Shown: positions 23,270-34,870, numbered from the stretch's first letter. The stretch is 64,000 nucleotides of DNA from Dugong dugon (GCA_030035585.1 CM057467.1:69986941-70050940), one strand, 5' to 3'. Numbers and translations: made by a program. The notes: a model not told the origin generated them from the sequence alone.

Positions 23270-24035
23270 GATGAGGACATGTCAAAAGGATATACCACCA
23301 GCTTGAAAGGGCACCACTGGCCAAATTGACAATCTGTACACCAAAGTAAAAAATGATAGTAACAAATTACAACCCATTGAATAAAATAGGAATACATGGG
23401 CTCACAGAGATATAAAAAGAAAGAATTCATGGAATACTTTCATAAGTCTCACAGTACTCCACTACAAAATTCTTGTTAATCATGAAGAGACAGAGTAACC
23501 TTACAGTGAAGTCTGGGAGATGCTACTTTAATCAAGTAATCAAAATTAATATCACCAGTAATGGGACAAATCAAAATTGTGTCCCACCTAATAGCATGCA
23601 ATGACAAGAACACAACATCATTTCCGTGCTGGTCCTGCTAAAAATGCACAACTTGAATGTAACCATGAGAAAACATCAGGCAAATCCAAACTGAGGGATA
23701 TCCTACAAAGTAACTGACCTAAATCAAAAGTGACAGGATCATAAAAGTCAAGAACAGACTAAGGCACTGGTTCCAGATAGGAGACTAAAGATGCACGAAA
23801 CTAAAGCAATAAATTAAAATTATTGGGACAACTGGCAAAATGTGAATAAATTCTGAGGATTTTGATGGTTGTGAGTTGTGAAGGAGAATAACCTCATTTG
23901 TAAGGAATAAACACTGCAGTATGCCCCAACATGATAGCAACATAATATCAAATGGTTCAGGGGAAAACAAGTTCTTAGTACTGTTCTTGGCAACTTTTCT
24001 CTAAGTTTGATATTGTCTAAAAATAAAAACAGGAG
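23270..24035 (+). repeat. old L1 3' UTR (right half)
   Basis: AACATCAGGCAAATCCAAAC, AATTATTGGGACAACTGGCA and TTGGCAACTTTTCTCTAAGT are landmarks of an old L1 3' UTR. Its left part is at 18535-18617 (GGAGAAATGGCTGATTTCCA), and the L1 at 18636-23251 sits between the halves. Confidence 0.72.
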
Positions 24036-24384
24036 AATTTACGTTCCAATCCATCTGAGTAATTATTAACTTTATACTCTAACCTCCAGAGGGAGCTCAA
24101 GCCTTTCATTCTAGAAGAAAAGCATTCAGTTCACCAGTATAGTTCAACAGAACAGTTCACTAGAGTGGAAGATCAGGTAGGGATGTGTGGACAAAGTTCC
24201 AGTGAGTGGGAACCCACAGTGGTAACAGGTAAAGAGATTTAGGCATTTCGAGTTTGTAATGGCTTTACTCATTATATAAATGACAACCAATTGCCCAGCT
24301 GTTAATGAACCTTTAATAGAAAAAGCCATGGGCTGTATTTGGTGGAATCTAGATCTTTCTACTTTCTTATCACTACACCTCACT
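24036..24384. other. ACER3 intron, nothing recognised
   Basis: Unique-looking sequence with no coding or repeat signal. Confidence 0.45.
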
Positions 24385-24396
24385 ATATAACCTTGA

Positions 24397-24599
24397 GGAG
24401 TCCCTGGGTGGTGCAAATGGTTAACATTTCAGCTGCTAACTGAAAGGTTGGGGGTTTGAACCCACTCAGAGGCACCTTGGAAGAATGTCTGGTGATCTAC
24501 TTTTCAAAAAATCAGCCACTGAAAACCGTATGGAGCACAGTTCTACTCTCACATACCTGGAGTCACCATGAGTTGGAATCAACCTGAACAGCAACTGGA
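24397..24599 (+). mobile_element. AfroSINE with target duplication
   Basis: Starts GGAGTCCCTGGGTGGTGCAA, has B-box-like GGGTTTGAACCC, and ends GGAATCAACCTGAACAGCAA. A 12-bp duplication, ATATAACCTTGA, flanks it at 24385-24396 and 24600-24611. It faces the minus-strand copy 99 bp downstream. Confidence 0.95.
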
Positions 24600-24698
24600 A
24601 TATAACCTTGAACAAGTCACTTATTTTATCTTGGCCTTGGACTCCCATTTGTAAAATGTAGGGACTGAACTAGGTGACTGTGGTTTTCTATTCTATAA

Positions 24699-24907
24699 CC
24701 AAAAAACCAACTGCTATAGAGTCGATTCCAACTCATAGTGATCCTTTAGGACAGAGTAAAACTGCTTCATAGGGTTTCCAAGTCTGTAAGTGTTTATGGA
24801 AGCAAACTGCTACATCTGTTTCCCACAGGGCGGCTGGTGGGTTTGATCTGCCAACCCTGTGGTTTGCAGCTGAGCTCTTTAACCACTGTGCCACCAGGGC
24901 TCCTTTC
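24699..24907 (-). mobile_element. AfroSINE, antisense, with target duplication
   Basis: On the minus strand it begins GGAGCCCTGGTGGCACAGTG and ends with GAGTTGGAATCGACTCTATA. The duplication CTATTCTATAA lies at 24688-24698 and 24908-24918. Confidence 0.94.
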
Positions 24908-24918
24908 CTATTCTATAA

Positions 24919-25448
24919 TTATAGTCAAAATATGGACTTAAGAGGCATTTTCTTTTCAGGAGTCAATATAGGTTACTGTCGTATGATAAGGCTAAAAGGT
25001 TGGTGCTTCCTACATAATTAGATAATTAAAATGGCAGTTAAGTTAAATATAGATTGTACTTTATAAAAGAATTTCATAATTTCTAAGAGCAATGTTGTCT
25101 ATTGGTAAAAATCAGTTTTTGTATACATTCAGGACTGGTTTAAAATCCTAATTCTGCCCAAGCCTTACAGTCTACTAATCCATCTTACATATAACTGCCA
25201 AAATCATCTAAAATAGATCTTAATGACATGCCTCTGTCAATGGCAAAAACATAAGCTCCAAACTTTTTTTTTTTTTTTTTTTTTACCATATCCAGTGTTT
25301 TTCATAATTTAGTTCCAATCTTCCTTTCTCATCTCATGTTCTGCAGTACCTTGTATTTTAGCACAGGATTTCCCAAACAGTATCCTCCAGAACACTACTG
25401 TGCTGGGAGATGTTAAAAGATATTCCATGAAGAAGAGTTCTGTGGTTA
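24919..25448. other. ACER3 intron with T-rich tract
   Basis: A T run lies at about 25265-25284. Otherwise anonymous. Confidence 0.45.
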
Positions 25449-25540
25449 AGTAGCTCAAATGCCATCTCCTGTGTGAAGCCTTCCTGAAATGGCTCCTATA
25501 CAAATTATTTATTCTCTTTTACTCCCAAAGTACTTCACTT
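25449..25540 (+). repeat. L2 fragment
   Basis: CTCAAATGCCATCTCCTGTG followed by TGAAGCCTTCCTGAAATGGC is a standard L2 3' segment. Confidence 0.7.
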
Positions 25541-25764
25541 ATATTTGGTTTGGGACAGTGTTTAAAGTTGATATCTGCATTCTGATTTACTTAAAGTGAA
25601 ACAGAGCTATGCTTAGGTTTTACATATTTGGTCTTCACATTTTTTTCTGTTAAGTTCATTATCACACTAAAATCCAAGTAACATCTTTTCATTCTTTTAA
25701 AAACTGACCTTTATGATAATATATTAGATTACAAAGTAATCTGCTACAAGGGCGTCATAATTTC

Positions 25765-25990
25765 ATGGAAAGAATATGGGCTTTGGAATAAAAAAAAATC
25801 TGGGCTCAATTTTCATCTCTGTCACTAACTAGGTAGGTGAGAAACATTGTGTGAATTACTTAACTTTTCTGAAGATGTTAGTTTCTGCACAGTCTTTTTG
25901 ATATTTTAGTCAGATAATAGGTAAGTCAATCTATATATATATACGTTAAAGAATATATAATACCTAGCACATAGCAGATACTCAAAAATA
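25765..25990 (+). repeat. MIR SINE
   Basis: GAATATGGGCTTTGGAATAA, CATCTCTGTCACTAACTAGG and ACCTAGCACATAGCAGATAC follow MIR from head to tail. Confidence 0.72.
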
Positions 25991-26639
25991 TCAGCTTCTT
26001 TTCCAAAGGTACCTATATAGTTTCCTTAAATCCCTAATTTGTAATAAAATGGCACAAATGAAACACAACAGAATGAAATTTAAACAAATCTGCTTATATT
26101 CCTGTTTTCCAAAGTGTGTTGTTTACAGAGTGTAACTCCTTCTTAAAAACCTTGAAGGTCATATTAGAAGGGAGAGGTAATAAATAACATACTAACATGT
26201 CATGTCTAGAAACAATCTTTAGGAGACATCTACTTTGGCAGGGAGATTTTAAGCAATAGCACTCTGAGACATCAGATGAGTTCTCATCTGAGATATTGAA
26301 TTACTGATTTGTCAACGAGCTGCTTAAAGAGAGTCCACTAACTTCTTAAACATTCTTTTCATCTACTCTCATGTATGCTTGTCTTTCCATCTTCTTGTCT
26401 AAGATATACTGATGTTTCTAGCAAATGTGGCAGCTATGTGATTTGGGTATCACTCTTTGCAAGGCCATCAAATTAAATAAGTGGCATTTGAGTCTCATTT
26501 GGAGATGTTTAGATTACCTTAGATTTAATACAGTCAAGCAGAACTGTTATCAGTATTTTCTCCCTCAGGGAGGCTAATCTGGTTGGCAAGACAATATTGC
26601 TGGCTGTGCAGATACTTTTAGATATCTTTTAACTCCTTC
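25991..26639. other. ACER3 intron, nothing recognised
   Basis: No exon with ACER3 content and no clear repeat was seen. Confidence 0.4.
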
Positions 26640-26960
26640 CTTCTAACTCTGTCTTACTACTTATCTTCCTAGGACCAACTCAAAGACCTCCTTTCAGAAG
26701 CTTCCCCTGATTATCACAAACACATCATGTCATCTTATATCTTAATATGTACTTTTATTATTATACTTTATTATTTTTATTGTCTTGTGCTTTCCATCTC
26801 TTACTTTATTATCATTTATTTTTATATTACCCTTGTGAAATAATATCTCTCCTTGTTTTGAACATTTTACAGATGAGGAAAGTGAAGAATAGAGACAGCA
26901 AGAAACTTGTCCATGAATAACAAAGGGGCAAGAAATCAAAATTCCAAACTTCATGATTCT
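26640..26960 (+). repeat. L2 and MIR fragments
   Basis: CAACTCAAAGACCTCCTTTC then AGCTTCCCCTGATTATCAC resembles L2. ACATTTTACAGATGAGGAAA at about 26865 is the MIR core. Confidence 0.55.
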
Positions 26961-27269
26961 AAACTCTCAAGTGCTCCTTTAGATTGGACAACATTGCTTT
27001 CTACCCCCCTTTTCCATTAGTTTTAAGACCTTGAAGATTATTGTAAATCTGGTCACTTAAAAAATCCCATAGAATTTTTCTTAAGTTTCTGCACATAAAA
27101 ATACCAAGTTATATGAAAGAATAAGAGCAATACTCTAAACTCTGACAAACAGAAGATTCTCATAAAAACCAGTTCTCTTTTCTTAAGAATGATACTCAGA
27201 AGAGAATAACTAGGGATCGATTTTTTAAACTGTGTAGATAAGTAGAAAACATCAATTTTAATTACTTAC
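26961..27269. other. ACER3 intron beside the exon-like block
   Basis: Anonymous AT-rich sequence. On the minus strand it would be intron just downstream of the candidate exon. Confidence 0.4.
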
Positions 27270-27398
27270 CAGAGCAGCAATAGGATAGGCTAGATTAGAT
27301 ATCTGAGGCAAAAGCATCTTCAAATAAAGCTTAAAGTAGTGAGAAATACTATAATAAATCACAAAAACAGGCCATCTTCCCTAACTTGTTTTTCAGTA
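27270..27398 (-). other. exon-like block in ACER3 intron (candidate cassette or poison exon)
   Basis: On the minus strand this block ends in a perfect donor, CTG|GTAAGTAAT. Two acceptors are possible. The upstream one, TGTTTTGCTTTAG before 27398, gives 129 nt with stops just after the junction. The weaker one, CAAGTTAG before 27380, gives 111 nt (37 codons) with no stop, phase 0 on both sides, so it would fit between residues 146 and 147 of ACER3. The open frame is hydrophobic, for example FVIYYSISHYF and PQISNLAYPIAAL. It matches no repeat I recognise and no segment of the canonical ACER3 protein. It may be a chance pseudo-exon. Confidence 0.25.
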
Positions 27399-27474
27399 CT
27401 AAAGCAAAACATGCTTGTGTTTGAAATAAAAAGGTCAGTGTGACCAGAGAAAGTGAACAAGGGGGCAAGTGGAC

Positions 27475-27560
27475 GGAGATTCCCTCTAGTCCAATCTAGT
27501 TTTTCTTTTTATATAGCACTTATTACCTTCTAACATATAAATTTACCTATTTGTTATATC
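27475..27560 (+). repeat. probable L2 fragment
   Basis: TATAGCACTTATTACCTTCT and the following AT-rich stretch resemble the L2 3' region. Confidence 0.45.
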
Positions 27561-27624
27561 TATAATTTATTGTTTTATATCAAACTGTAGCACTGTTGCA
27601 TTTTTTTCATCCTTTTTCAATGGA

Positions 27625-28421
27625 TTAGTGTAAGACTCATTAACAACCTGCATTATGCAGATGACACAACCTTGTTTGCTGAAAGTGAAGAGGACTTGAA
27701 GCACTTACTGATGAAGATAAAGACCTGTGATTACACCTCAACATAAAGAAAACAAAAATCCTCATAACTGGACCAATAAGCAACATCATGATAAATGGAG
27801 AAAAGACTGAAGTTGTCAAAGATTTCATTTTACTTGGATCCACAATCAACACTCATGGAAGCAGCAGTCAAGAAATCGAATGACACACTGCATGGGGCAA
27901 ATCTGCTGCAAAAGACCTCTTTCAAGTGTTAAAAAGCAAAGATGTCACCCTGAAGACTAAGGTGTGCCTGACCCAAGCTATGGTGTTTTCAACTGCCTCA
28001 TACGTGTGCAAAAGCTGGACAATGAATAAGGAAGACCAAAGAAGAACTGATGTCTTTGAATTATGGTGTTGGCAAAGAATATTGAATATATCAAGGACAG
28101 CAAGAAGAATGAACAAATCTGTCTTGGAAGAAGTACAGCCAGTATGCTTCTTAGAAGCAAGGATGGTGAGACTACGTCTCACATATTTTGGACACGTTAT
28201 CGGAGGGATCAGTCCCTGGAGAAGGACATCATGCTTGGTAAATAGAGGGTGAGCGAAAAAGAGGAATACCCTGTACAAGATGGACTGACACAGTAGCTGC
28301 AACAATGGGCTGAAGCATAACAATGATTGTGAGGACCGCGCAGGACCGGGCAGCATTTCGTTCTGTTGTACACAGGGTCGCTATGAGTCAGAACGACTTG
28401 ATGGCACCTAACAACAACAGT
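27625..28421 (+). mobile_element. RTE LINE, 3' quarter
   Basis: Starts at the reverse-transcriptase active site (YADD codons 27654-27665; AESEEDLKHLL follows), runs through the C-terminal region (for example TKVCLTQAMVFSTASYVCKS near 27956) and ends GATGGCACCTAACAACAACA. It is 5'-truncated, with frame breaks near 27730 and 27880. It is closely related to the copies at 4950 and 17855. Confidence 0.92.
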
Positions 28422-28434
28422 GCCATAAAACTAA

Positions 28435-28690
28435 ACTTGTCTCTTTACTTCCCCTCTTACTTCCTTAACTCCAACCCCTACGTAGCTTTCCAGTGAACCT
28501 TTCTAAAATGAAAATTGAATCTGGTCAAACTCCTGCTTAAAATCCTTCAATGACTCCCCACTGCCTAAAAATTCAAAGCTTTTAAGGAAAGAATACAGGG
28601 CTCTTCATGATATAACCCCTCACCAGTAATCCAATCCTATCTTCTACAGGTAAGGGTGAGCTATACCAAATATTTACAGGATACTAGTGC
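28435..28690 (+). repeat. L2 fragment
   Basis: TTGAATCTGGTCAAACTCCT, AAAATCCTTCAATGACTCCC and GCTCTTCATGATATAACCCC follow L2 downstream of its reverse transcriptase. Confidence 0.7.
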
Positions 28691-28864
28691 TTTTTAAACT
28701 TTTCTACCAAAGTATTCCAACAGCAGAGGGATGACTTACACCTGAGGGACAGAGCCAAGAAAGTCACAATGAAAACACAAAATTTCTTTGAAGTTTCCTA
28801 TTTCATCCTAAAAATTCATGTGGTCATTGAACTCTATTCTGTAACATGTCTGCATTTGTTGCTG

Positions 28865-29060
28865 GGTACTTAGCATGTGCCAAGGGTTTTCTATGTATTT
28901 CATTTAATCCCCAGACAACCTTAGGAGGTTATTATACCAATTTTAGAGATGAGGTATAACAATAAGCTCCTTGAGAGCAAGGATCGTCTTACTTTGTTCT
29001 CTAATATATCTCCTGTGCCTAGTGCAGAGCCCAGAATTTAAAATTGTCTGTTGAAATTAA
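28865..29060 (+). repeat. MIR fragment and L2 3' end
   Basis: CTTAGCATGTGCCAAGGGTT to TTTTAGAGATGAGG is MIR. AAGCTCCTTGAGAGCAAGGA through CCTGTGCCTAGTGCAGAGCC is the L2 terminus, into which the next L1 inserted. Confidence 0.65.
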
Positions 29061-31972
29061 GGGCATTTGTACAATGCCAACAGCCAACATCATCCTAAAT
29101 GGATAGAGTTTGAAAGCATTCCCCTTGAGAATGGGAACCAGACAAGGATGTCTTTTATCACAACTCTTATTCAACATTCTGATGGAGGCCCTAGCCAGAG
29201 CAATTAGGCTAGAAAAAGAAAGAAAGGGCATCCAAATTGGTAGACAAGAAGTAAAAGTATATCTATTTGCAGATGATATAATCTTATACACAGAAAACCC
29301 CAAAGAATCCACAAGAAAACTAATGGAACTAATAGAAGGTTTCAGTAAAGTATTAGGATACAAGGAAAAGATACAAAAATCAGTTGGATTCCTCCACACC
29401 AACAAAGAGAACTTCCAAGAGGAAATCACCAAATCAATATCATTTACAATAGCCCCCAAAAAGATAAAATACTTACGAATAAATCTAACCAGAGACGTAA
29501 AACACCTATACAATGAAAACTACAAGACACTACTGCAAGAAACCAAGAGAGACTTGCATAAGTGGAAAAACATACCTTGCTCATGGACAGAAGACTCAAC
29601 ATTGTGAAAATGTCTCTTCTACCCAAAGCGATCTACAGATACAATGCAATCCCGATCCAAATTCTAATGGCATTTTTTAATGAGAGGGAGAAACAAATCA
29701 CCAACTTCATATGGAAAGGGAAGACGCCCCAGATAAGTAAAGCATTACTCAAGAAGAAGAACAAAGTGGGAGGTCTCACACTACCTGAATTTAGAACCTA
29801 TTATACTGCCACGGTAGTCAGAACAGCCTGGTACTGGTACAACAACAAATACATAGACGAATGGAACAGAATTGAGAATCCAGGTGTAAATTCATCCACC
29901 TATAAGCAGCTGATATCTGACAAAGGCCCAAAATCCATTAATTGAGGAAAAGACAGTCTCTTCAACAAATGGTGCGGGCACAACTGGATATCCATCTGCA
30001 AAAAACTGAAACGAGACCCATACCTCACACCATGCACGAAAACTAACTCAGAATGGATCAAAGACCTAAATATAAAATCTAAAACGATAACGATCATGGA
30101 AGAAAAAGTAGGGACAACGCTAGGAGCCCTAATACATGGCATTGACAGAATACAAACCATAAGGAACAATGCACAAACACCAGAAAAGAAACTAGATAAC
30201 TGGGAGCTCCTAAAAATCACACACTTATGCTCATCAAAAGACTTCACCAGAAGAGTCAGACTGGGAAAAAAATTTTCACTACGACAAATCCGATCAGCAT
30301 CTAATCTCTAAAATCTACAACATACTGCAAAACTTCAACAACAAAAAGACAAATAACCCAATTAAAAAATGGGCAAAGGATATGAGCAGGCACTTTACCA
30401 AAGAAGACATTCAGGCAGCTAACAGACACATGAAGAAATGCTCATGATCATTAACCATTAGAGAAATGCAAATCAAAACTACAGTGACATATCATTTCAC
30501 CCCAACAAGGCTAGAATTAATAAAAAAAATACAAAATAATAAATGTTGGAGAGGTAGTGGAGAGACTGGAACACTTATACACTGTTGGTGGGAATGTAAA
30601 ATGGTACAACCACTTTGGAAATTGATTTGGCGCTTCCTTAAAAAGCTAGAAATAGAAGTACCATATGATCCAGCAATCCCACTTCTTGGAATATATCCTA
30701 GAGAAATAAGAGCCATCACATGGATAGATAATATGCACACTCATGTTCATTGCAGCACTGTTCATGAGAGGAAAAAGATGGAAACAACCTAGGTGTCCAT
30801 CAACAGACGAATGGATAAACAAATTATGGTATATTCACACAATGGAATACTACACAATGATAAAGAACAATGATAAATCCATGAAACATAACATGGAGGA
30901 ATCCGGAAGGCACTATGCTGAGTAAATTTAGTCAGTCGCAAAAGGACAAATATTGTATAAGACCACTATTACATGAACTCAAGAAAAGGTTTAAACACTG
31001 AAGAAAACATTCTTTGATGGTTACGAGGGTGGGGAGAGAGGAAGAGGGGTATTCACTAGCTAGACAGTAGACAAGAATTATCTTAGGTGAAGGGAAGGAC
31101 AACACACACTAAAGGGGAAGTCAGCACAACTGGACTAAACCAAAGCTAAGAAGTTTCCTGAATACAACCAAACACTTTGAAGTACAGAGTAGCTGTGGCG
31201 GGGGTCTGGGGACCATGGTTCAGGGGACATCTAGGCCAACTGGCATAACGAAGTTTATTAAGAAAATGCTCTGCATCCTGCTTTGGTGAGTGGCATCTGG
31301 GGTCTTAAAAGCTAGCGAGTGGCCATCTAAGATGCACCAACTGGTCCCAACACACCTGGTGCAAAGGAGAATGAAGAATACCAAAGACACAAGGTAAATA
31401 TTAGCCCAAGAGACAGAAAAGGTCACATAAACTACAGACTTCATCAGCCTGAGACCAGAAGAACTAGATGGTACCTGGCTACCACCAATGACTGCCCTGA
31501 TAGGGAACACAACAGAGAGACCCTGATGGAGCAGGAGAAAAGTGGGGTGCAGAACTCGAATTCTAGTAAAAAGATCAGACTTAATGGGCTGATTGAGACT
31601 GGAGGGATCCCGGAAGACATGGCCTCCAGACTCTGTTAGCCCAAAACTAAAACCATTCCCGAAGCCAACTCTTTAGATAAAGATTAGACTGTACTACGGG
31701 ACATAAAATGATACTCGTGAAGAGTGTGCTTCTTAGCTCAAGTAGATACTTGAGAGTAAAGGGTAGCTCCTGTTCAGAGGTAAGATGAGAAGGCAGAGAG
31801 GGTCAGGAGCTGGTTGACTGGACATGGGAAATCCAGGGTAGAAAGGAGGAGTGTGCTGTCACAGTACAGGGAGATCAACTAGGGTCCCTTAACAATGTAC
31901 ATATAAATTTCTGTATGAGAGACTAACTTGAATTGTAAATTTTCACTTACACAACAATAAAAAAAAAAAAAA
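29061..31972 (+). mobile_element. 5'-truncated L1 (ORF2 from RT core to 3' end, distinct 3' UTR)
   Basis: Begins inside the reverse transcriptase and keeps the ORF2 C-terminal half in pieces: 29110-29607 ([20 protein letters not shown]; catalytic FADDIILY), 29562-29945 ([18 protein letters not shown]) and 30466-30792 ([18 protein letters not shown], the Cys-rich region). The 3' UTR, about 30950-31950, is roughly 1 kb and shares only some modules (GGGTCTTAAAAGCTAGCGAG) with the 22183-type UTR. It ends AACAATAAAAAAAA. Several stops and frameshifts are present. No convincing target duplication. Confidence 0.92.
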
Positions 31973-31976
31973 GCTG

Positions 31977-32120
31977 AATAATGAGGAAACCAAAGCTCAG
32001 AGATGTTAAGTAATTTGTTCACAGTGTACAGCTAGTAAGCAGAGGAAACTAGATTTGAATCCACGTCTGTCTGATTGTAGATCTTGAAGTTTTTGCTCTA
32101 CTGCTTCTCTGTCTCCAATT
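31977..32120 (+). repeat. MIR SINE
   Basis: AATGAGGAAACCAAAGCTCA, GTTAAGTAATTTGTTCACAG and CAGCTAGTAAGCAGAGGAAA are the MIR core. Confidence 0.75.
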
Positions 32121-32949
32121 TCCCGCTCAGAATGTGGTAACTGAGAAGGCACACAGTATTGAATGAATGAATGTGTTCCACCTTCAGGCTGATTATCTGC
32201 TTTACCCTAGCATACCCTTGGTCCTTCATTTCTCTATCTTAATTTTTAATTTCTAGGCCTAGGACTTAAGCCATTGTGGGCATGGATGGACCTAGCTTTC
32301 ATCCCACCTCCCTTCCTATCAGTAAACATAGCCACTACATATAGAAAGAAAATATTAATTATTGGGAAAACACATGTAAATTGCTACAGAGGCAATTACA
32401 TTAATGGTTTGTTATTTCTATTACAAAAACATAGTGTCAAATAGGTCTAAAACACAAAATGGAAAGTTGATGGTCATAAATTTACAAAATCTATCTGAAA
32501 TGCCCTAATTTTTTTTTTTTTTTTTTTGTGGCTGTGAGTTTTCTTTCTTAATAAAGGCAAACAAGGGATTTACAAAAACTGAAGTCTTCACACAAATCAG
32601 TGTATTTCATTTTTTACACTGTCCCAATAAATCTTCTAAACAAAGGCAGAAATTACATAGTGACATCATTTCAAGTTACAATAAACAGGAAAGTGATGAT
32701 GTCTCTTCCTGCAGCATCTACTTTAGTACATCTGCTTTCAGCTGGCATGTAGAAAAGCAAGACACCATAATGTGGTTTTGGAATTTATTTCAAAAAACAG
32801 ATTCCAGTTAGATGATTATTGTATAGTTTGAGTTTAAAAAGCTACAGAAACATTTACTCTCTATATAAGCACAACATATTCTGACACAAGGCTTCTAACA
32901 CTCCTGAAACGTGTGCTTATTTATTTTTGTGTATTAGTCTATTAAAATA
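32121..32949. other. ACER3 intron, T run only
   Basis: A poly-T tract lies at about 32511-32527. The rest shows no recognisable repeat and no ACER3-like exon. Confidence 0.45.
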
Positions 32950-33165
32950 ATGGTGACAAAAGTCAGACAAACCTAGCTTATAATCCTGGTTCTGCCTCTT
33001 AATAACTGTGTAACCTTGGGGCAATTTAGTCTCTTTCTGACCTCCTTTCCCATAAAATGTGGATAAAAACCCCTAATTTGTAGAACTGTTGGGAAGATAA
33101 GAGAAAATATTTGTGTAGTAATGAGCATCGTACCAGGCACATGGGTGACACTCAATAAACAATAG
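32950..33165 (+). repeat. MIR SINE
   Basis: ATAATCCTGGTTCTGCCTCT, GTAACCTTGGGGCAATTTAG and ACCAGGCACATGGGTGACAC run the length of MIR. Confidence 0.8.
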
Positions 33166-33685
33166 CTATCTCTATTTAAAGGCTGCTACTTTATTTCACT
33201 CTGGCTCCATCATGCGAGGCACTTAAATCATCACTTCCAACAACAAAGTTTTCCTGTGTTTGCTTCCTTCAATGTAAATAAACCTCCCACCTCAATAAAC
33301 TTATTCAAATATACTAGAAAAAAAATATTTAAGAAATTTTCAGTTCTGTCTTTTCTAGACCATAACGTCATGAGAAGACTCTGTATGTGTGCAATGTTTC
33401 TGGGTTTTGTTTTGCTTATATGAGTGATGCTGCACCCGTATTACTGAATACCAACAGGCAGCTGGATCTGGATGTTGGCTGTCCAGTAACATTTCTGTTA
33501 CCTATACCTGGTTCCTGTAGGCACCTGTATTTGCAACCTCTGTTTTAAATGCTGAACTTTCCTAGGGCATCTACCATTTCATTTTCAAACGCTGTATGTG
33601 CATATATAATTTACTAAAAAATAAAAATCACAAGGCAGGCAAGTATTGTTAAATAATCAAATGTATGATAATTTTAAAAAATTAC
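33166..33685. other. ACER3 intron downstream of the micro-exon
   Basis: Unique-looking sequence. No second exon-like structure was found. Confidence 0.45.
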
Positions 33686-33721
33686 CTGATGGAATACAGG
33701 CTCTTTTACCTTAAGGTAAAC
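33686..33721 (-). CDS. ACER3: ACER3 micro-exon, residues ~135-146
   Basis: This 36-nt exon encodes exactly twelve codons, VYLKVKEPVFHQ, the loop between two membrane helices. It is phase 0 at both ends, so skipping it would keep the frame. The acceptor is TACTTTGCAG and the donor is CAG|GTAATT. It differs from human by Val for Ile143 (human sequence from memory). The exon is too short for ORF callers. It was found by its place in the protein and its splice sites. Confidence 0.93.
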
Positions 33722-34034
33722 CTGCAAAGTATTAAAAGAAACACATGTGAACAAAGTGCATTACAGGAAAAAAAGTTTTCCAATTACTCTGCAAATCCCA
33801 AACCTCTCCTGTTTCCTTCATCCTACTACTTACATCTGATTCCAGCCACGTAAAACCAATCAGATTAGATGGCACGCCATGGAAAGGTTAGTACCTACAG
33901 GTGGGTCTACCTCCCAGGTCTAGCTCTGCCATGGTAAACTAAACATTTCAAAGCTGTGTGGACTATTCTGGCCTCTTCAGCAGCACCAAGGAGGAGCAAG
34001 GAAGCACAAATATGTTGATAATCCCTGTAGCAGC
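33722..34034. other. ACER3 intron upstream of the micro-exon
   Basis: Contains the acceptor region of the exon at 33686-33721. Otherwise anonymous. Confidence 0.45.
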
Positions 34035-34245
34035 TTTTTCTACAGTAGAAAGAACACTAAACTTAGAAACGAGAGTTAAATTTCAAATTCTCCCATTTAC
34101 TTGCTAAATGCCATAAGCAAGTTATTTAACCAAAGACTCATTTTTTTGTCATCTGGACAATGGGCATAATAGTGGTAAGGAATGATAAGCTAAAATATGT
34201 GAAAGTGTCTAGCACATAGTAGATGCTCAACAAGTGAACCCAGTT
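34035..34245 (+). repeat. MIR SINE
   Basis: CTCCCATTTACTTGCTAAAT, AAGCAAGTTATTTAACCAAA and TCTAGCACATAGTAGATGCT follow MIR. Confidence 0.72.
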
Positions 34246-34401
34246 AAAACAAGTTTCATATGCTCTCTTCTGGTTCCAAATACCTCTCACTCACTCACTT
34301 AGATACATTTCCAGTTCTGCAAACCCTAGTTTTAGGCTCCAGTGTCATTGGGTGATTAAGCTAGATGCCTGTTTAAGACTGAACATGCATTTATTGCCCT
34401 G

Positions 34402-34458
34402 TAAAACCAAACCCACTGCCATCGAGTCGATTCTGACTCAGAGTGACCCTATAGGGAC
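34402..34458 (-). mobile_element. AfroSINE 3' tail fragment, antisense
   Basis: AAACCCACTGCCATCGAGTC followed by GATTCTGACTCAGAGTGACC is the reverse complement of the SINE 3' tail. Confidence 0.78.
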
Positions 34459-34499
34459 ACATTTTTTAAATGACATGGTACAGAGGAGGCAAAATTCAA

Positions 34500-34870
34500 A
34501 TCATGACCCTGAAACGACTCCCATCACTTGAAAGATGAAGTTCAAACTTCTTAGCCTGGCCTTCCGTGATCTGGCCCCTGCCTTTGGTTTGGCTTCACTG
34601 CTCTCCTCTTGTCTCTTTCTCCTCCTAGGTTCCAGAAAGTACTGTACTTCCCCAAATGTGCTAGTTTCAAGCTTCTGTGTCTTTAAACGTGCTGCTCTCT
34701 ACTTTCTCCAGAAATGTGCCCCCCGCTGTGCCCCCAGCAAACACTCATCTTTCAAGATTCAGCTCAAACTATAACTCCTTTTTGAAGCCTTTTTTCTATA
34801 TAAACTTGCCTTGCCAGGCAAGTCACTGAAACTATCTGGACTTTATTCTCTTCTTCTACACAGTCACAAG
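34500..34870 (+). repeat. L2 fragment
   Basis: TTAGCCTGGCCTTCCGTGAT, CTGGCCCCTGCCTTTGG and AAGATTCAGCTCAAACTATA are classic L2 3'-half text. Confidence 0.8.

Noticed and set aside
29110-29607. 165-codon ORF as a possible gene
   Set aside because: It has the FADD reverse-transcriptase motif and L1 context. It is the middle of a broken L1 ORF2.
33355-33660. Possible extra ACER3 exon near the micro-exon
   Set aside because: No open frame matching ACER3 with usable splice sites on the minus strand. The adjacent micro-exon joins its neighbours perfectly without it.
34535-34774. 79-codon ORF in CT-rich sequence
   Set aside because: The sequence is L2 3' region; the frame is accidental.
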